DNA of 10,889 bases, taken from Phoronis ovalis. Lineage: Eukaryota; Phoronida; Phoronidae. Position 1 is the stretch's first letter. Each line of letters starts with the position of its first letter. The DNA lies in the NCBI GenBank assembly GCA_028565635.1, contig JAOXYB010058746.1, forward strand, positions 1-10,889, read 5' to 3'. The position numbers were made by a program, and so were the translations under genes. Shown piece by piece: positions 1-7,152 of this stretch. Under the pieces are notes generated by a model. That model searched no databases and had not been told where the DNA came from. It worked only from the letters and a program-made list of their open reading frames with translations.

Positions 1-362
1 CCGAATATGAAACTGATCGGGTAAAAACTGAAGCTGTTATCGCGAGACAAAGAAAGTGTTACATACGACGACGACGAAAACGCCTACACTACGACAATAT
101 GCCCATTCCACTATGGTGGATGGGCATAAAAATTATAAAGCTTGATATATTAAAATCTCATACTGATTCCATGAGGTTGGTTGCATTAACAACTGGATTA
201 AACTATTTATTTTTAGGCATTTATTTGTTTGGTCACTCTTAACATGACAACAAAACATTGTAGGACACCATTTTTAAAACTTTAATTAGTTTACGGTATT
301 TACACCATTCTGATCAAGTCTTTAAAGCAGTTAAGTATTTATTCTACTGCTTGTATATTTAC
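1..362 (-). other. COG6 intron 7, partial; no exon found
   Basis: This follows donor GTAAAT at 362-357. The minus strand was searched for the next expected COG6 segment and none was found. It holds a short CGA run near 66-76 and the small hairpin at 98-128. Confidence 0.8.
98..128. repeat. 13-bp inverted repeat (hairpin)
   Basis: Left arm 98-106 plus 108-111 pairs with 116-128 (TATGCCCAT with ATGGGCATA, CCAC with GTGG), with one bulged T at 107 and a four-base loop. It sits in intron 7 of COG6. It could be the core of a short foldback element; no target duplication was found. Confidence 0.6.
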
Positions 363-456
363 CTGAACAACACTGGTCTGTCTTGCAACGATTCCATTGC
401 TTTACAAAGAACTAAGCTTATATCCGGTGCATCACCACTTAACATTCTACAGTCAT
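363..456 (-). CDS. COG6: COG6 exon 7 (last exon in window)
   Basis: 94 nt: two bases completing a split Asn codon, 30 codons, then AG of the next split codon. The acceptor is GATTATTTGTAG and the donor is TTCAG|GTAAAT. It encodes [20 protein letters not shown] then [10 protein letters not shown]. Human has ECRTL at the start and ALQDRPVLYK at the end; the middle is variable between species. Confidence 0.95.
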
Positions 457-3400
457 CTACAAATAATCAAGGAGAGATAAGCATAGTGTTAGTTCCTTGT
501 AGATCGTAAAGAAATCAAATTAAACTATTTACACTAATACTGTTTTATGTAAAAGAACAACAGTATTTAGTGTTTTTTTTCTTCAAAAATTATCATTTTT
601 TAATGTGATAGTTGCTTTATAATAAAATTTTAAAATTCATACCATATCAAACGCACATTTTTCTGATGTTACTTTCTACTTTGCACTAGATAGCCATACT
701 AACATGATTCACTTACTTTGAGCCCACCTATATAGTCGTTCATAAGCTGACTCTTGATGCAGTGCCATGGATTCCATTATCTCCAAACTAAAAGACGTAA
801 AATACACCTTCTTTCGCATAATAAGCCCGTGTATATATAGTACCAGCATTGCCAGTTTATAATACATCTAATTAAAAAATCTGACGGACATTAAAAACAA
901 ATTAAACAAATCCAGGAAAAAATATGGGATATAATACATACAATACAGGATATAACACAAGTTACATACAATGTTATTTATAATGTTACTCATGTGAACA
1001 TTAATATCATATATATAGACAGCTATAAAATGGCTGATAAAAACTCTAGGAATGACACACAGAACATTTCTTACCCTGCAGTCTGCTGATTAGTTCTTAA
1101 TAAAATTTTACAATCGGAATGAATCTGTTTAACTCTCGCCAGTGCATCAAAAAAATCCTGAAAACATTACACGAACTGTTATCAGAATAAGCCAGAGTAA
1201 GATACATACAACAATATTTATGGTGGTAAGCAACCAGAAAGACATATGCTTTTTCCTTTACTTTAACATCAAAGATGGACCTATATTTTCAAATATATGG
1301 ATTACACATATTGTGAGAGAATCTAAACAATAAGTAAAATTGCTGCCACCAACTACAGAATACCTTATGTAAAGTACCATCCCTTGTTCCTCTTAATACT
1401 TTTACTTCTTCAGGTTTTAACTGAAATTTTGCTAAAAAGGCATCTGCTACTTGTGCTCTCATTGTTAGTCGATGACTACAAGAAAACAAACATTCATTTT
1501 TGAGTTTATGTTTGTCCAACACTCCAACACTTTTACTATTCCTGAAATAATACTGCTTAAAGTAAAATATTGAAATCATTCCAGTACGCATGGCTTCCTC
1601 TATGATTTTATACAAGATGCAATTCGAACAAAATAGGAGACAATTAAGGAAAACCCTACGCTAAACATTTTCATAGCAAGGTGATGTGTTTGTCCCAATT
1701 AGCAAGAAAATAGACAGAGGATTGTGTTCCCTGCTTTTAAGATGTGTGCACTTTCCAAAACAATGTATATACAAAAACACAATTATACAAATAAATGAAA
1801 CACAAAATCTACTATTTCCATATTCTGTTATATTCTTAAACCAGGGCACACAAGTTTATAAAATAATAATAAACAGTAATAATATTTCAAAAGACAAACC
1901 TCTCTGTTTGTAATTTTGTTGTTTGATTAATAAGATCATGTGTCTGTTCTTTAGCTGCTTTAAGTCGGTTGGTCATATCTTGACAGCAATCATTCATAGC
2001 TTGAACATCGCCATAGATACTATCCAATTGCTGAAATTTATTATTATTATTATAAATAAACGATGTAATAGCAAAAAATGATAAGCACGATTAAATCAAA
2101 AATTTCAACATAAGGATTTCTGTACCGAGAAATAGCGGGAAATGTACTTGGATCTTATAGAAAGTGATGCCTGCTGTGAAGTTTTCAGCAGATGCATTTA
2201 GCTTGTAGGAGACATGTTGTGCTGTATACCAATAAACACATTCTCTGCACATTAGTAAGATTGGAATCTATAATAACACGATTTCGAATTTCTGGTTAAT
2301 TATACATTTTTTAAGAACCACAAATGCAGAACTGTGCCAAATTCATACAAAGAAACAAAATAATACATTTGACTAAAAGACTAAAGCACGGATGTTTAAT
2401 ATGTCACCTCTTTTACTTTCTTGAAGGTGTCAACAAAATCTTCATTGATGGCAAGACTCCTTCTCTCAATGTCACTTCTTAAATTTCTTCTGTTACGAAG
2501 ATTGTTTTCATTGAAAACTGTCGACAAAGCCTTGAGGGCTTCCAGCATGTCCTATGAATAAAACACTATTCAGTTTATAATCATAGAACTTATAACTGGG
2601 TGGTACTCTCATACAAAGTGACAGTATATACGTGCTGCCCAAAGGTCCCCTTTTTGCAGCCTTGGTTTGTACCCTGGGATATTTTTTTCTGCTTATTTGA
2701 CAATTTTTACCATGGAGGTAACCTTTTTTTGCAAATAGCTATCGTGGGGCATATATTTACAAATAAATAAGTAATTAGCAATGGTGCATTTCTTGAAATT
2801 TTTTTCTGTCGATACTGCAGATCATAAACTAGCCACAGGAACAATAACTTCTGAATTTTTTACCATGAGGTGTACTTTTCGAGAATTTTCTTCCCATGGG
2901 TATGCTTTCTACAACTAAATTTTTACAATAGTGTAGTCCCAGGCGAAGGGTTTTTTACCTGGGGCCTCATTCCCATCAAGTTTTTTGTCTAGTACCCCAT
3001 ACCCCCACGAATTTATATAATGTATCTGAAAATTGTATAAGCTTATCATTGGAATTAATGAATCACTGAGGAGAGTAAAGGTCAGTAAACCACAAAATCA
3101 TTTTTCTATATTGTAATCTTGCACTTTGAACAGCCCATACATTGTTTCGAGTTACTTTTTTGACGATTTTGGTGTATTTCGGCGTACTTTTTTACGTTCC
3201 TGTGATATATTTCGGGTATAGTTTTTGAGATCTAGTCAAGAACTTTTTTGGAAAGGCACATTTCAGGTTTACTTTTCACACAAGCTAATAAAACAATATT
3301 TAATAAACAAATAACATTAATATAAACATTAAAATATTTTTTTTGCTTTCAAACTAGGAACCAGATCGGCAACATCTTTACTTATCTGATTTCTGCAGTC

Positions 3401-6294
3401 ACTATCATGCTACCACTAGTACATCCGGAATTCTGCCCATGCGCTCAATTTTTTTACTTTGGAATTTTGGTATATTTCAGAGTATGTTTTGGAATTTTTG
3501 GTATATTTCTGGTCCAAAATTCCACATTTTTGGTATAGAATTAGTCCAAAAATTTTACCCTCAGTGGTGTCCCAAAATATAACCAAGAACCCTCCCTGGG
3601 TCAGAATGCAATATATTATCAGGCTTCCGCATATCTGTATTATATTCAAATCGAAGGAAGGCGCAAGTTCAACTTTATATCATCCTTGCCATTTTATTTG
3701 TGTAGATCAGCTCAAACTTGTCAGCTGACATATGTTTCACCATATCGTGCCCTGGCATTCGGGATTTGATGTAATTGCATAAACTGGATATCCACTACAC
3801 CACTAGTCCTTGTTCATGACTTTCTGCACTAGGTCTTGATAATCTGACTTGTGAGCTGTGCGAACAGTCATGGAAACTTACATAGCCAATTACAGTGAAA
3901 GTGACCAAACTTGGAAATCTATGTAATTCCTACCAAATTAATTCCAGTGGTGGATCCAGGATTTTCCTGAAGGGGGGCGTGGAAAAAAAGCATTTGAGGC
4001 CAAGCGCCCACAGGGCACGAAGCGAAACTAGGGGGGTCCGGGAGCATTATCCCCCCACCGAAATTTTTGAATATTTGGTGTTTTCCTGCAATCTGGTGCA
4101 TTCAGAGACTCTTTTTCCATGACACTCTGCACTCCTTTTTATACATTTAAAAATAAATTATTGTTAATAATTAATTTAAAGAAAAAATATCACAAATTTT
4201 ATCAAGACGGACTGAGGTCAGTCTACATGCAGGGCTGCACATTCAGCTTTTAATTATTTGTAGATTTTACCTAAACCTTTAGTATAATTATTTTGAATTC
4301 ATATTTTTTACTCAATATTGAAATGGAGGTTTTATCATATTACCTTAGAATTACTAAAGAGGCATGCATTGTCATTGTACTGGTTAATAATAGACAATAA
4401 AATTAACATGTTTCGCATTTTGCCTATCTTTCTGTCATTTCTGTAACGTAATCGGTACATTTACTTCGGAAATTCTTCTGCAAGAAATTATTTAAATCAC
4501 AGTCCAAATCAACCACTTCGATAATTGTCCACCAATTGGCTGTTGGTTCTTCTTGAGAAAGGACATATAATTTAACAATTATTATTGTTTTCAGCATACG
4601 TTTATTTTATTTTAAAGAACAACAAAATATAACTTATAATCTTTATATACAAGTAGCGCTTGTAACAATAAGGTGAGGAGTAGATTATTTTTGTAAATGT
4701 TTTTTGTTTTTTGTTGTATTCTTGTGTACAGGTGAGGAGTGATCATGTTAGACATTTTTTTTTTTGTATTCTTGTTTACATCATATGCTTGTGATGTATT
4801 GTAATATGGGCTGGAAGCCTTACATTACTAAAATAAATTTATAATTATATTTATCACTTGCAACAATAATGGTGAGCAGTGTGTACAAACTGATGATAAC
4901 TTATCATCAGTTAGCACGAACTTATATCATAACTAGATACAGGTATTAATTGGTAACAATATACCGATTACGGCCAGCCATGAGGAAACAACCTGAATGC
5001 AGGACACACTCTGGATAAATAATAAAGATTCAGTCGGCAACAGGATTAACCATAAGCATTCTTCTGGGCTTTTTATTGGATATCTATCTATGATACGCTC
5101 ATAATCAAGGTTAATATTTTTGTGGACATAAGTAACAGAGCATTTAATCTGTCTTGTGATATTGTACTTTGTCTATACGTTTTAACAAATTTCAAAACAG
5201 AGTGCGATCGTTCAACTGTAGCACTTGTAACAGGCATGGTGAGTAATGTGTACAAAATATAATATATATTGTTGAACATTACTGAATTGGTTTGGGAAAT
5301 GGTTTCTTTCAAGCTCTGAGGCTTTTCAACCACATACGAGGCCAATTTTCTTTTCCAAAGCTTTAGTTCATGCTGAAATGTTGCAGGGGTTGGAATGCCA
5401 CCTGGTCTGCCATAGAAAGATAATATGTCTCCTTTGTAATGTTCTGTTAATTTACTCTAGTGTAATTTACCTGATACCACAAAATCGAATGGTATATGTT
5501 ATACAGGTATGGCATTTTACATAAAATCTGATAGGTATATTTTTTACAATTTGTTATAAGTACGTTTGCAATTTACTGTTCAGAATTAATTCTAGGGAAG
5601 GGGGGGCGTGCGCCTTCCACGCCCGCCGTAAATCCGCCACTGAGTTCATACATCACTGTCCACATGCCATCTGTCTCTGATTATCCAACTTCAACTTCAA
5701 CCACTCCCTTCACCATTTGAAACTCCTGAATTCAGTTTTTATCATGCAGTAAGCTTGTTTTACCCTGGGCCTCACACACCAACCCAGTTTTTTGGCAAGT
5801 ACCCCATCCCTCTAGGTGCCAGTGCACGAGTTGCAAATAGCCAATGATAGAAGTAGTGGGAGTTGAAGTTGGATAATCAGAGTATTTGGACGCTGATAGT
5901 GATATATAAACTCATTCGGAAGAAATTACATAGATTTCCAAGTTTGAGCACTTTCACTGTAATAGGCTATGTAAGTTACCATGACTGCTCGCACAGCTCA
6001 CAAGTCAGATTATCAAGAGCTAGTGCAGAACGTCATGAATCAGGACTAGACATCCACTGACGAGTGATGACTGATGTGCAATCGGTTGCGGATTTTAACA
6101 AGTTAAACAACATGGCAACTCATGCATACATACATAACATGGTCCAATATGGTAAAGATTTGCCGTTTTAAAAGTACGCTTACTTTATCCGTATCCAATC
6201 TAGTCTCTAATATTTTATTTAGTTTCCTCGATAAGGGATTATTCGGCTGGGAAACTCCTCCCGTAACGGAGCTGTCTGCACTGGAGTCCGCCAT
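363..6294 (-). CDS. COG6: COG6, conserved oligomeric Golgi complex subunit 6, N-terminal part (7 exons; 3' part outside window)
   Basis: COG6 belongs to lobe B of the COG tethering complex on the cytosolic face of the Golgi, which works in retrograde vesicle traffic and glycosylation enzyme recycling. Coding segments are 6184-6294, 2408-2551, 1900-2030, 1364-1475, 1075-1157, 717-787 and 363-456, read downward. All junctions are GT-AG and the frame stays open throughout (746 nt, 248 codons plus 2 nt). Diagnostic stretches recalled from vertebrate COG6: [16 protein letters not shown] in exon 1, [19 protein letters not shown] in exon 2, [20 protein letters not shown] in exon 3, [14 protein letters not shown] in exon 4, [19 protein letters not shown] in exon 5, [10 protein letters not shown] in exon 6, [10 protein letters not shown] in exon 7. 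No frameshift or stop is seen, so the gene appears functional. The next exon, expected to begin near YTLDEFG as in human, is not found in 1-362. Splice sites were placed by eye but are confirmed by phase agreement. Confidence 0.97.
717..787 (-). CDS. COG6: COG6 exon 6
   Basis: 71 nt, entering after two bases and leaving after one base of a codon. The acceptor is GTCTTTTAG and the donor CAAA|GTAAGT is near-perfect. It encodes [20 protein letters not shown] then WAQ; human has the same [20 protein letters not shown] pattern. Confidence 0.96.
1075..1157 (-). CDS. COG6: COG6 exon 5
   Basis: 83 nt, phase 0 in, phase 2 out. The acceptor is TTTTCAG before GATTTTTTTG and the donor is GCAGG|GTAAGA. 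It encodes [20 protein letters not shown] then RTNQQTA, very close to the vertebrate segment. The run of seven T at the start codes for two Phe codons. Confidence 0.96.
1364..1475 (-). CDS. COG6: COG6 exon 4
   Basis: 112 nt: one base completing the split Ser codon, then 37 codons. The acceptor lies after a T-rich tract (TTGTTTTCTTGTAG) and the donor is CATAAG|GTATTC. It encodes [14 protein letters not shown], the most recognisable COG6 block, followed by [16 protein letters not shown] reading frame with an ATG runs through and beyond this exon, but the product beyond the donor is intron translation. Confidence 0.97.
1900..2030 (-). CDS. COG6: COG6 exon 3
   Basis: 131 nt, enters in phase 0 and leaves in phase 2. 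The acceptor is AAATTTCAG and the donor is AGAGAG|GTTTGT. It encodes [20 protein letters not shown] and continues through [20 protein letters not shown]; the double cysteine of the NDCCQDM motif matches vertebrate COG6. The split codon AG|T gives the Ser of LQTES, matching human LQSES. Confidence 0.96.
2408..2551 (-). CDS. COG6: COG6 exon 2
   Basis: Exactly 48 codons, phase 0 on both sides. The acceptor is ATTCATAG before GACATGCTGG and the donor follows AAAGAG (GTGACAT, a weaker donor). It encodes [13 protein letters not shown], then a basic [21 protein letters not shown] stretch, ending in FKKVKE. This is the start of the helical, coiled-coil-prone N-terminal region through which COG6 is expected to contact other lobe B subunits. 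Confidence 0.96.
2640..3010. repeat. Decayed short-period repeat block, intron 1
   Basis: Recurrent T-run plus CCATG-GGT modules: TTTTTACCATGGAGGTAA near 2694, TTTTTTACCATGAGGTGTAC near 2857, TTTTCTTCCCATGGGTATG near 2884, TTTTTTACCTGGGGCC near 2951, TTTTTTGTCTAGTACCCC near 2981. Spacing is irregular at about 30-60 bp. It resembles an old minisatellite; a family name cannot be given. Confidence 0.45.
2951..3008 (+). repeat. Direct repeat copy 1 (pairs with 5757-5812)
   Basis: Shared order of words with 5757-5812: TACC-TGGG-CCTCA, then AGTTTTTTG, then AGTACCCCAT, with small gaps. I judge it roughly 70-75% similar by eye. The second copy forms part of the loop of the intron 1 palindrome. Confidence 0.5.
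3150..3235 (+). repeat. Minisatellite block A, about 32-bp unit
   Basis: Two units plus a partial third: GTTAC-TTTTTTGACGATTTTG-GTGTATTTCGG, then CGTACTTTTTTACG...ATATATTTCGG, then GTATAGTTTTTGAG. The unit ends in TATTTCGG and starts with (C/G)TAC and a T run. Confidence 0.5.
3450..3540 (+). repeat. Minisatellite block B, about 31-bp unit, related to block A
   Basis: Units share TTTGGAATTTTGGTATATTT: one at about 3458-3478, one at about 3486-3508, and a degraded third with ATTTTTGGTATAG at about 3526-3540. The shared core (T)TTGGTATATTTC resembles the TTGGTGTATTTCGG of block A some 300 bp to the left. Open frames on both strands here are repeat translation. Confidence 0.55.
3803..3944 (+). 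repeat. Palindrome left arm, outer part
   Basis: Reverse-complement match to about 5905-6050. Long exact or near-exact words include ACTTGTGAGCTGTGCGA, GAAATCTATGTAATT and TGATAATCTGACTTGTGAGC, with scattered substitutions; about 85-90% by eye. The arm is interrupted by the hAT element and resumes at 5643. Confidence 0.88.
4424..4597 (-). CDS. Unrecognised small open frame (57 codons) inside the hAT element
   Basis: ATG at 4597-4595, stop at 4426-4424. The product has a hydrophobic beginning ([14 protein letters not shown]) and an acidic middle ([20 protein letters not shown]) followed by a basic end. I do not recognise it. Codon choice looks less AT-biased than the flanks and it lacks stops over about 170 bp of AT-rich DNA, so it may be a relic exon of the transposon or captured coding sequence. 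It may also be chance. Confidence 0.2.
   Translation of the reverse strand: MLKTIIIVKLYVLSQEEPTANWWTIIEVVDLDCDLNNFLQKNFRSKCTDYVTEMTER
4652..4889 (-). repeat. Extra degraded copies of a transposase segment
   Basis: The segment coding [13 protein letters not shown] at 5217-5252 recurs at 4853-4889 (CACTTGCAACAATAATGGTGAGCAGTGTGTACAA on the plus strand, split here as CACTTGCAACAAT and GGTGAGCAGTGTGTACAA) and more weakly at 4652-4684 (CGCTTGTAACAATAAGGTGAG). A third, weaker echo (TACAGGTGAGGAGTGAT) is at 4728-4744. All have the same orientation, so they suggest tandem duplication inside the element. Confidence 0.6.
4672..4785 (+). repeat. Imperfect tandem duplication, about 58-bp unit
   Basis: GGTGAGGAGT at 4672-4681 and 4732-4741 each begin a unit that continues with a long T-rich stretch and ends in TTGTATTCTTGT(G/T)TACA. 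The second unit is slightly shorter, mainly in the T runs. Confidence 0.65.
4888..4912. repeat. Perfect 12-bp inverted repeat, 1-bp centre
   Basis: AACTGATGATAA at 4888-4899 and its exact reverse complement at 4901-4912. It directly abuts the extra transposase-segment copy at 4853-4889. Confidence 0.85.
5050..5458 (-). pseudogene. hAT transposase C-terminal dimerization region, frameshifted fragment
   Basis: Minus-strand frame open from about 5458 encodes [19 protein letters not shown], then [57 protein letters not shown] and DRLNALLL. Known hallmarks of the hAT dimerization domain are present: aromatic-rich LW-K start, LPVT-like segment ([11 protein letters not shown]), KTY-RST and RLN-LLL. 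Near 5128 the conserved continuation ([20 protein letters not shown]) moves to another frame, consistent with a one-base loss. Most of the catalytic core is absent upstream, so no active transposase can come from this copy. The best relatives are probably zf-MYM/TTF-type hAT transposases of animals. Confidence 0.85.
5643..5708 (+). repeat. Palindrome left arm, inner part (right of the hAT insertion)
   Basis: CATCACTGTC and CTCTGATTATCCAACTTCAAC match the reverse complement of 5855-5903. Together with 3803-3944 this restores one continuous arm of about 200 bp. The stem weakens after the ACTTCAAC repeat (here duplicated as ACTTCAACTTCAAC). Confidence 0.85.
5757..5812 (+). repeat. Direct repeat copy 2, inside the palindrome loop
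   Basis: Diverged copy of 2951-3008 (see that entry). It occupies the middle of the approximately 146-bp loop between palindrome arms. Confidence 0.5.
5855..6050 (-). repeat. Palindrome right arm, uninterrupted
   Basis: Reverse complement of 3803-3944 joined to 5643-5708. It contains ATTACATAGATTTCCAAGTT, TCACTGTAATAGGCTATGTA and CAGCTCACAAGTCAGATTAT. It lies about 130 bp from the exon 1 splice donor. The open frame across it on the plus strand is not a gene. Confidence 0.88.
6184..6294 (-). CDS. COG6: COG6 exon 1 (coding part), start codon
   Basis: Thirty-seven codons from ATG (6294-6292) to the donor AAA|GTAAGC; phase 0. The start has A at -3 and G at +4, a good Kozak context. Residues 1-18 are a Ser/Asp-rich, probably disordered leader that is not conserved; residues 19-37 carry the conserved [19 protein letters not shown] block. 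This exon is visibly richer in CpG than its surroundings. Confidence 0.95.
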
Positions 6295-6310
6295 ATTGAG
6301 AATGTGGCAT
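6239..6310 (-). other. Possible upstream ORF overlapping the COG6 start
   Basis: An ATG at 6310-6308, 16 bases before the COG6 ATG and in another frame, opens a 23-codon frame closing with TAA at 6241-6239. Its context (TTCATGC) is weaker than that of the COG6 ATG, so leaky scanning is likely. It matters only if transcription starts upstream of 6310. Confidence 0.3.
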
Positions 6311-6545
6311 GAACCGAGACTATACGAGATATGGGTTTTTCTCCCAAGTGGATCAATATTAAACGTTTAAAATTTGCTGGGTACACCCACAGCTTGCATT
6401 TCTAAAAGTGCGGTTTTCATTTTTTACACAAATGCTTTTTCTATGAGCAATTGGCTGTCAAATAAATTGAGTGAACGAGAATTCAAAACTAACGTTGATT
6501 GGTTGGTTTTGCCCAAACCATGGATAAAATGTAACATGTTCTCAT
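6295..6545 (-). promoter_or_regulatory. COG6 5' flank: presumed 5' UTR and promoter
   Basis: This is placed by position upstream of the COG6 ATG. On the minus strand CCAAT words occur at about 6449-6455 and 6496-6500, 155-205 bp from the ATG. No clear TATA box was identified, as is common for housekeeping genes. The transcription start cannot be set from sequence alone. Short open frames on the plus strand here have no coding signature. Confidence 0.4.
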
Positions 6546-6559
6546 TCATAAATAGGGCT

Positions 6560-6624
6560 TTCAAAGTTTGACAAGTTCCACGGCAAGTTCCAGATACAAG
6601 CTTCCTGTTGTTTGCTTCTGTTTG
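6560..6624 (+). other. Candidate 5' non-coding exon of a divergent plus-strand transcript
   Basis: A strong splice donor (TTTG|GTAAGTATT) ends at 6624. The preceding segment is less AT-rich and carries CAAGTTCCA twice (6572-6580, 6584-6592). The location is about 270-330 bp upstream of and divergent to COG6, as expected for a shared promoter. No open frame of note was found in it, and the 5' limit is arbitrary. Confidence 0.25.
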
Positions 6625-7152
6625 GTAAGTATTCTTGCATTCGGGACTGTATTACGCAGTTTCTTATTACTAAAGCTGATAGGCAAGAATGTGATTAATT
6701 AGTACAATCTAGATCTTGTTCTTTCATTGTCACGCGAAAAATATTCGATGCCTCGGCTTGCTGTGTATAGCATTATAGGCAAATAATAACCCACATAAAA
6801 ATAAAATAAACCAATTTAGTAAATCTTGTTTTTGGATAATTTTTCAATCAATCAATGTATTGCCATGTGTACTGAACGGTGAAGAAGTGTTTCTTTGATC
6901 TATGGATTCCTAGCAATTTTAATTACCGTAATTGTGGAAAAGGCAAGCGTTTATGTTTCTGTAAACATATCATATGCCATGGTATTAAAAATAATGTTCT
7001 TCACTTGACTCTTGAGCCGGATATGTGGTTGAAATCCCGGGTTGAAATGATACTGATTTGGTTTATTATGAGCCATCAGAATTTAGTCCGGAGGGGAACT
7101 TGGCCAATTTATTGTACAGGGAGGCCTCAAAACCGTATACCTGTTGCAAGCC
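6625..7152. other. Non-coding stretch, nothing recognised
   Basis: An open frame of 104 codons begins near 6879 on the plus strand, with cysteine- and basic-rich patches but no domain I recognise. A second frame is open at about 7043-7207. Neither shows splice sites or a family signature. It could be the intron of the divergent transcript. Confidence 0.4.

Larger units (their letters stand above)
3945..5642 (-). mobile_element. Degenerate hAT DNA transposon, internally rearranged
   Basis: The ends are CAGTGGTGGATCCAGGA at 3945 and, on the other strand from 5642, CAGTGGCGGATTTACGG. This is the CAGTGGCGGATC terminal type seen in many animal hAT elements. The 3' subterminal stretch (about 3965-4060) is G/C-run rich. 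A transposase tail lies on the minus strand at about 5050-5458. Flanks 3940-3944 (AATTC) and 5643-5647 (AGTTC) are a probable 5-bp target duplication with one change; no 8-bp duplication typical of most hATs is present. The element is much shorter than an autonomous hAT and lacks the N-terminal zinc finger and most of the RNase H-like core. Confidence 0.85.
2552..6183 (-). other. COG6 intron 1 (3,632 bp, repeat-rich)
   Basis: It lies between donor GTAAGC next to 6184 and acceptor ATAG next to 2551. The other complete introns are only 206 to 424 bp (2031-2407, 1476-1899, 1158-1363, 788-1074, 457-716). The excess length is explained by a hAT element, a palindrome, minisatellite blocks and one direct repeat, each listed separately. 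I see no additional COG6 exon inside it, and exons 1 and 2 join in phase without one. Confidence 0.93.

Noticed and set aside
1142-1333. Plus-strand open frame of 63 codons
   Set aside because: It overlaps COG6 exon 5 and intron 4 on the opposite strand and has no protein-like pattern.
1661-1913. Overlapping open frames on both strands between COG6 exons 4 and 3
   Set aside because: They fall mostly within intron 3; low-complexity, AT-driven composition and no splice-consistent frame.
3416-3728. Open frames of 77 and 89 codons on opposite strands
   Set aside because: They are translations of the TTTGGTATATTTC minisatellite block; repetitive products without homology I recognise.
3895-4122. 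Open frames across the left hAT end
   Set aside because: They start in the palindrome arm and run into the hAT terminal region, so they are chance frames in noncoding repeat sequence.
5863-6060. 65-codon plus-strand frame near COG6 exon 1
   Set aside because: It coincides with the palindrome right arm; the other arm does not keep the frame, so it is not conserved as protein.
6374-6571. 65-codon plus-strand frame in the COG6 upstream region
   Set aside because: No domain, no supporting splice signal tying it to the donor at 6625, and composition like the flanking AT-rich DNA.
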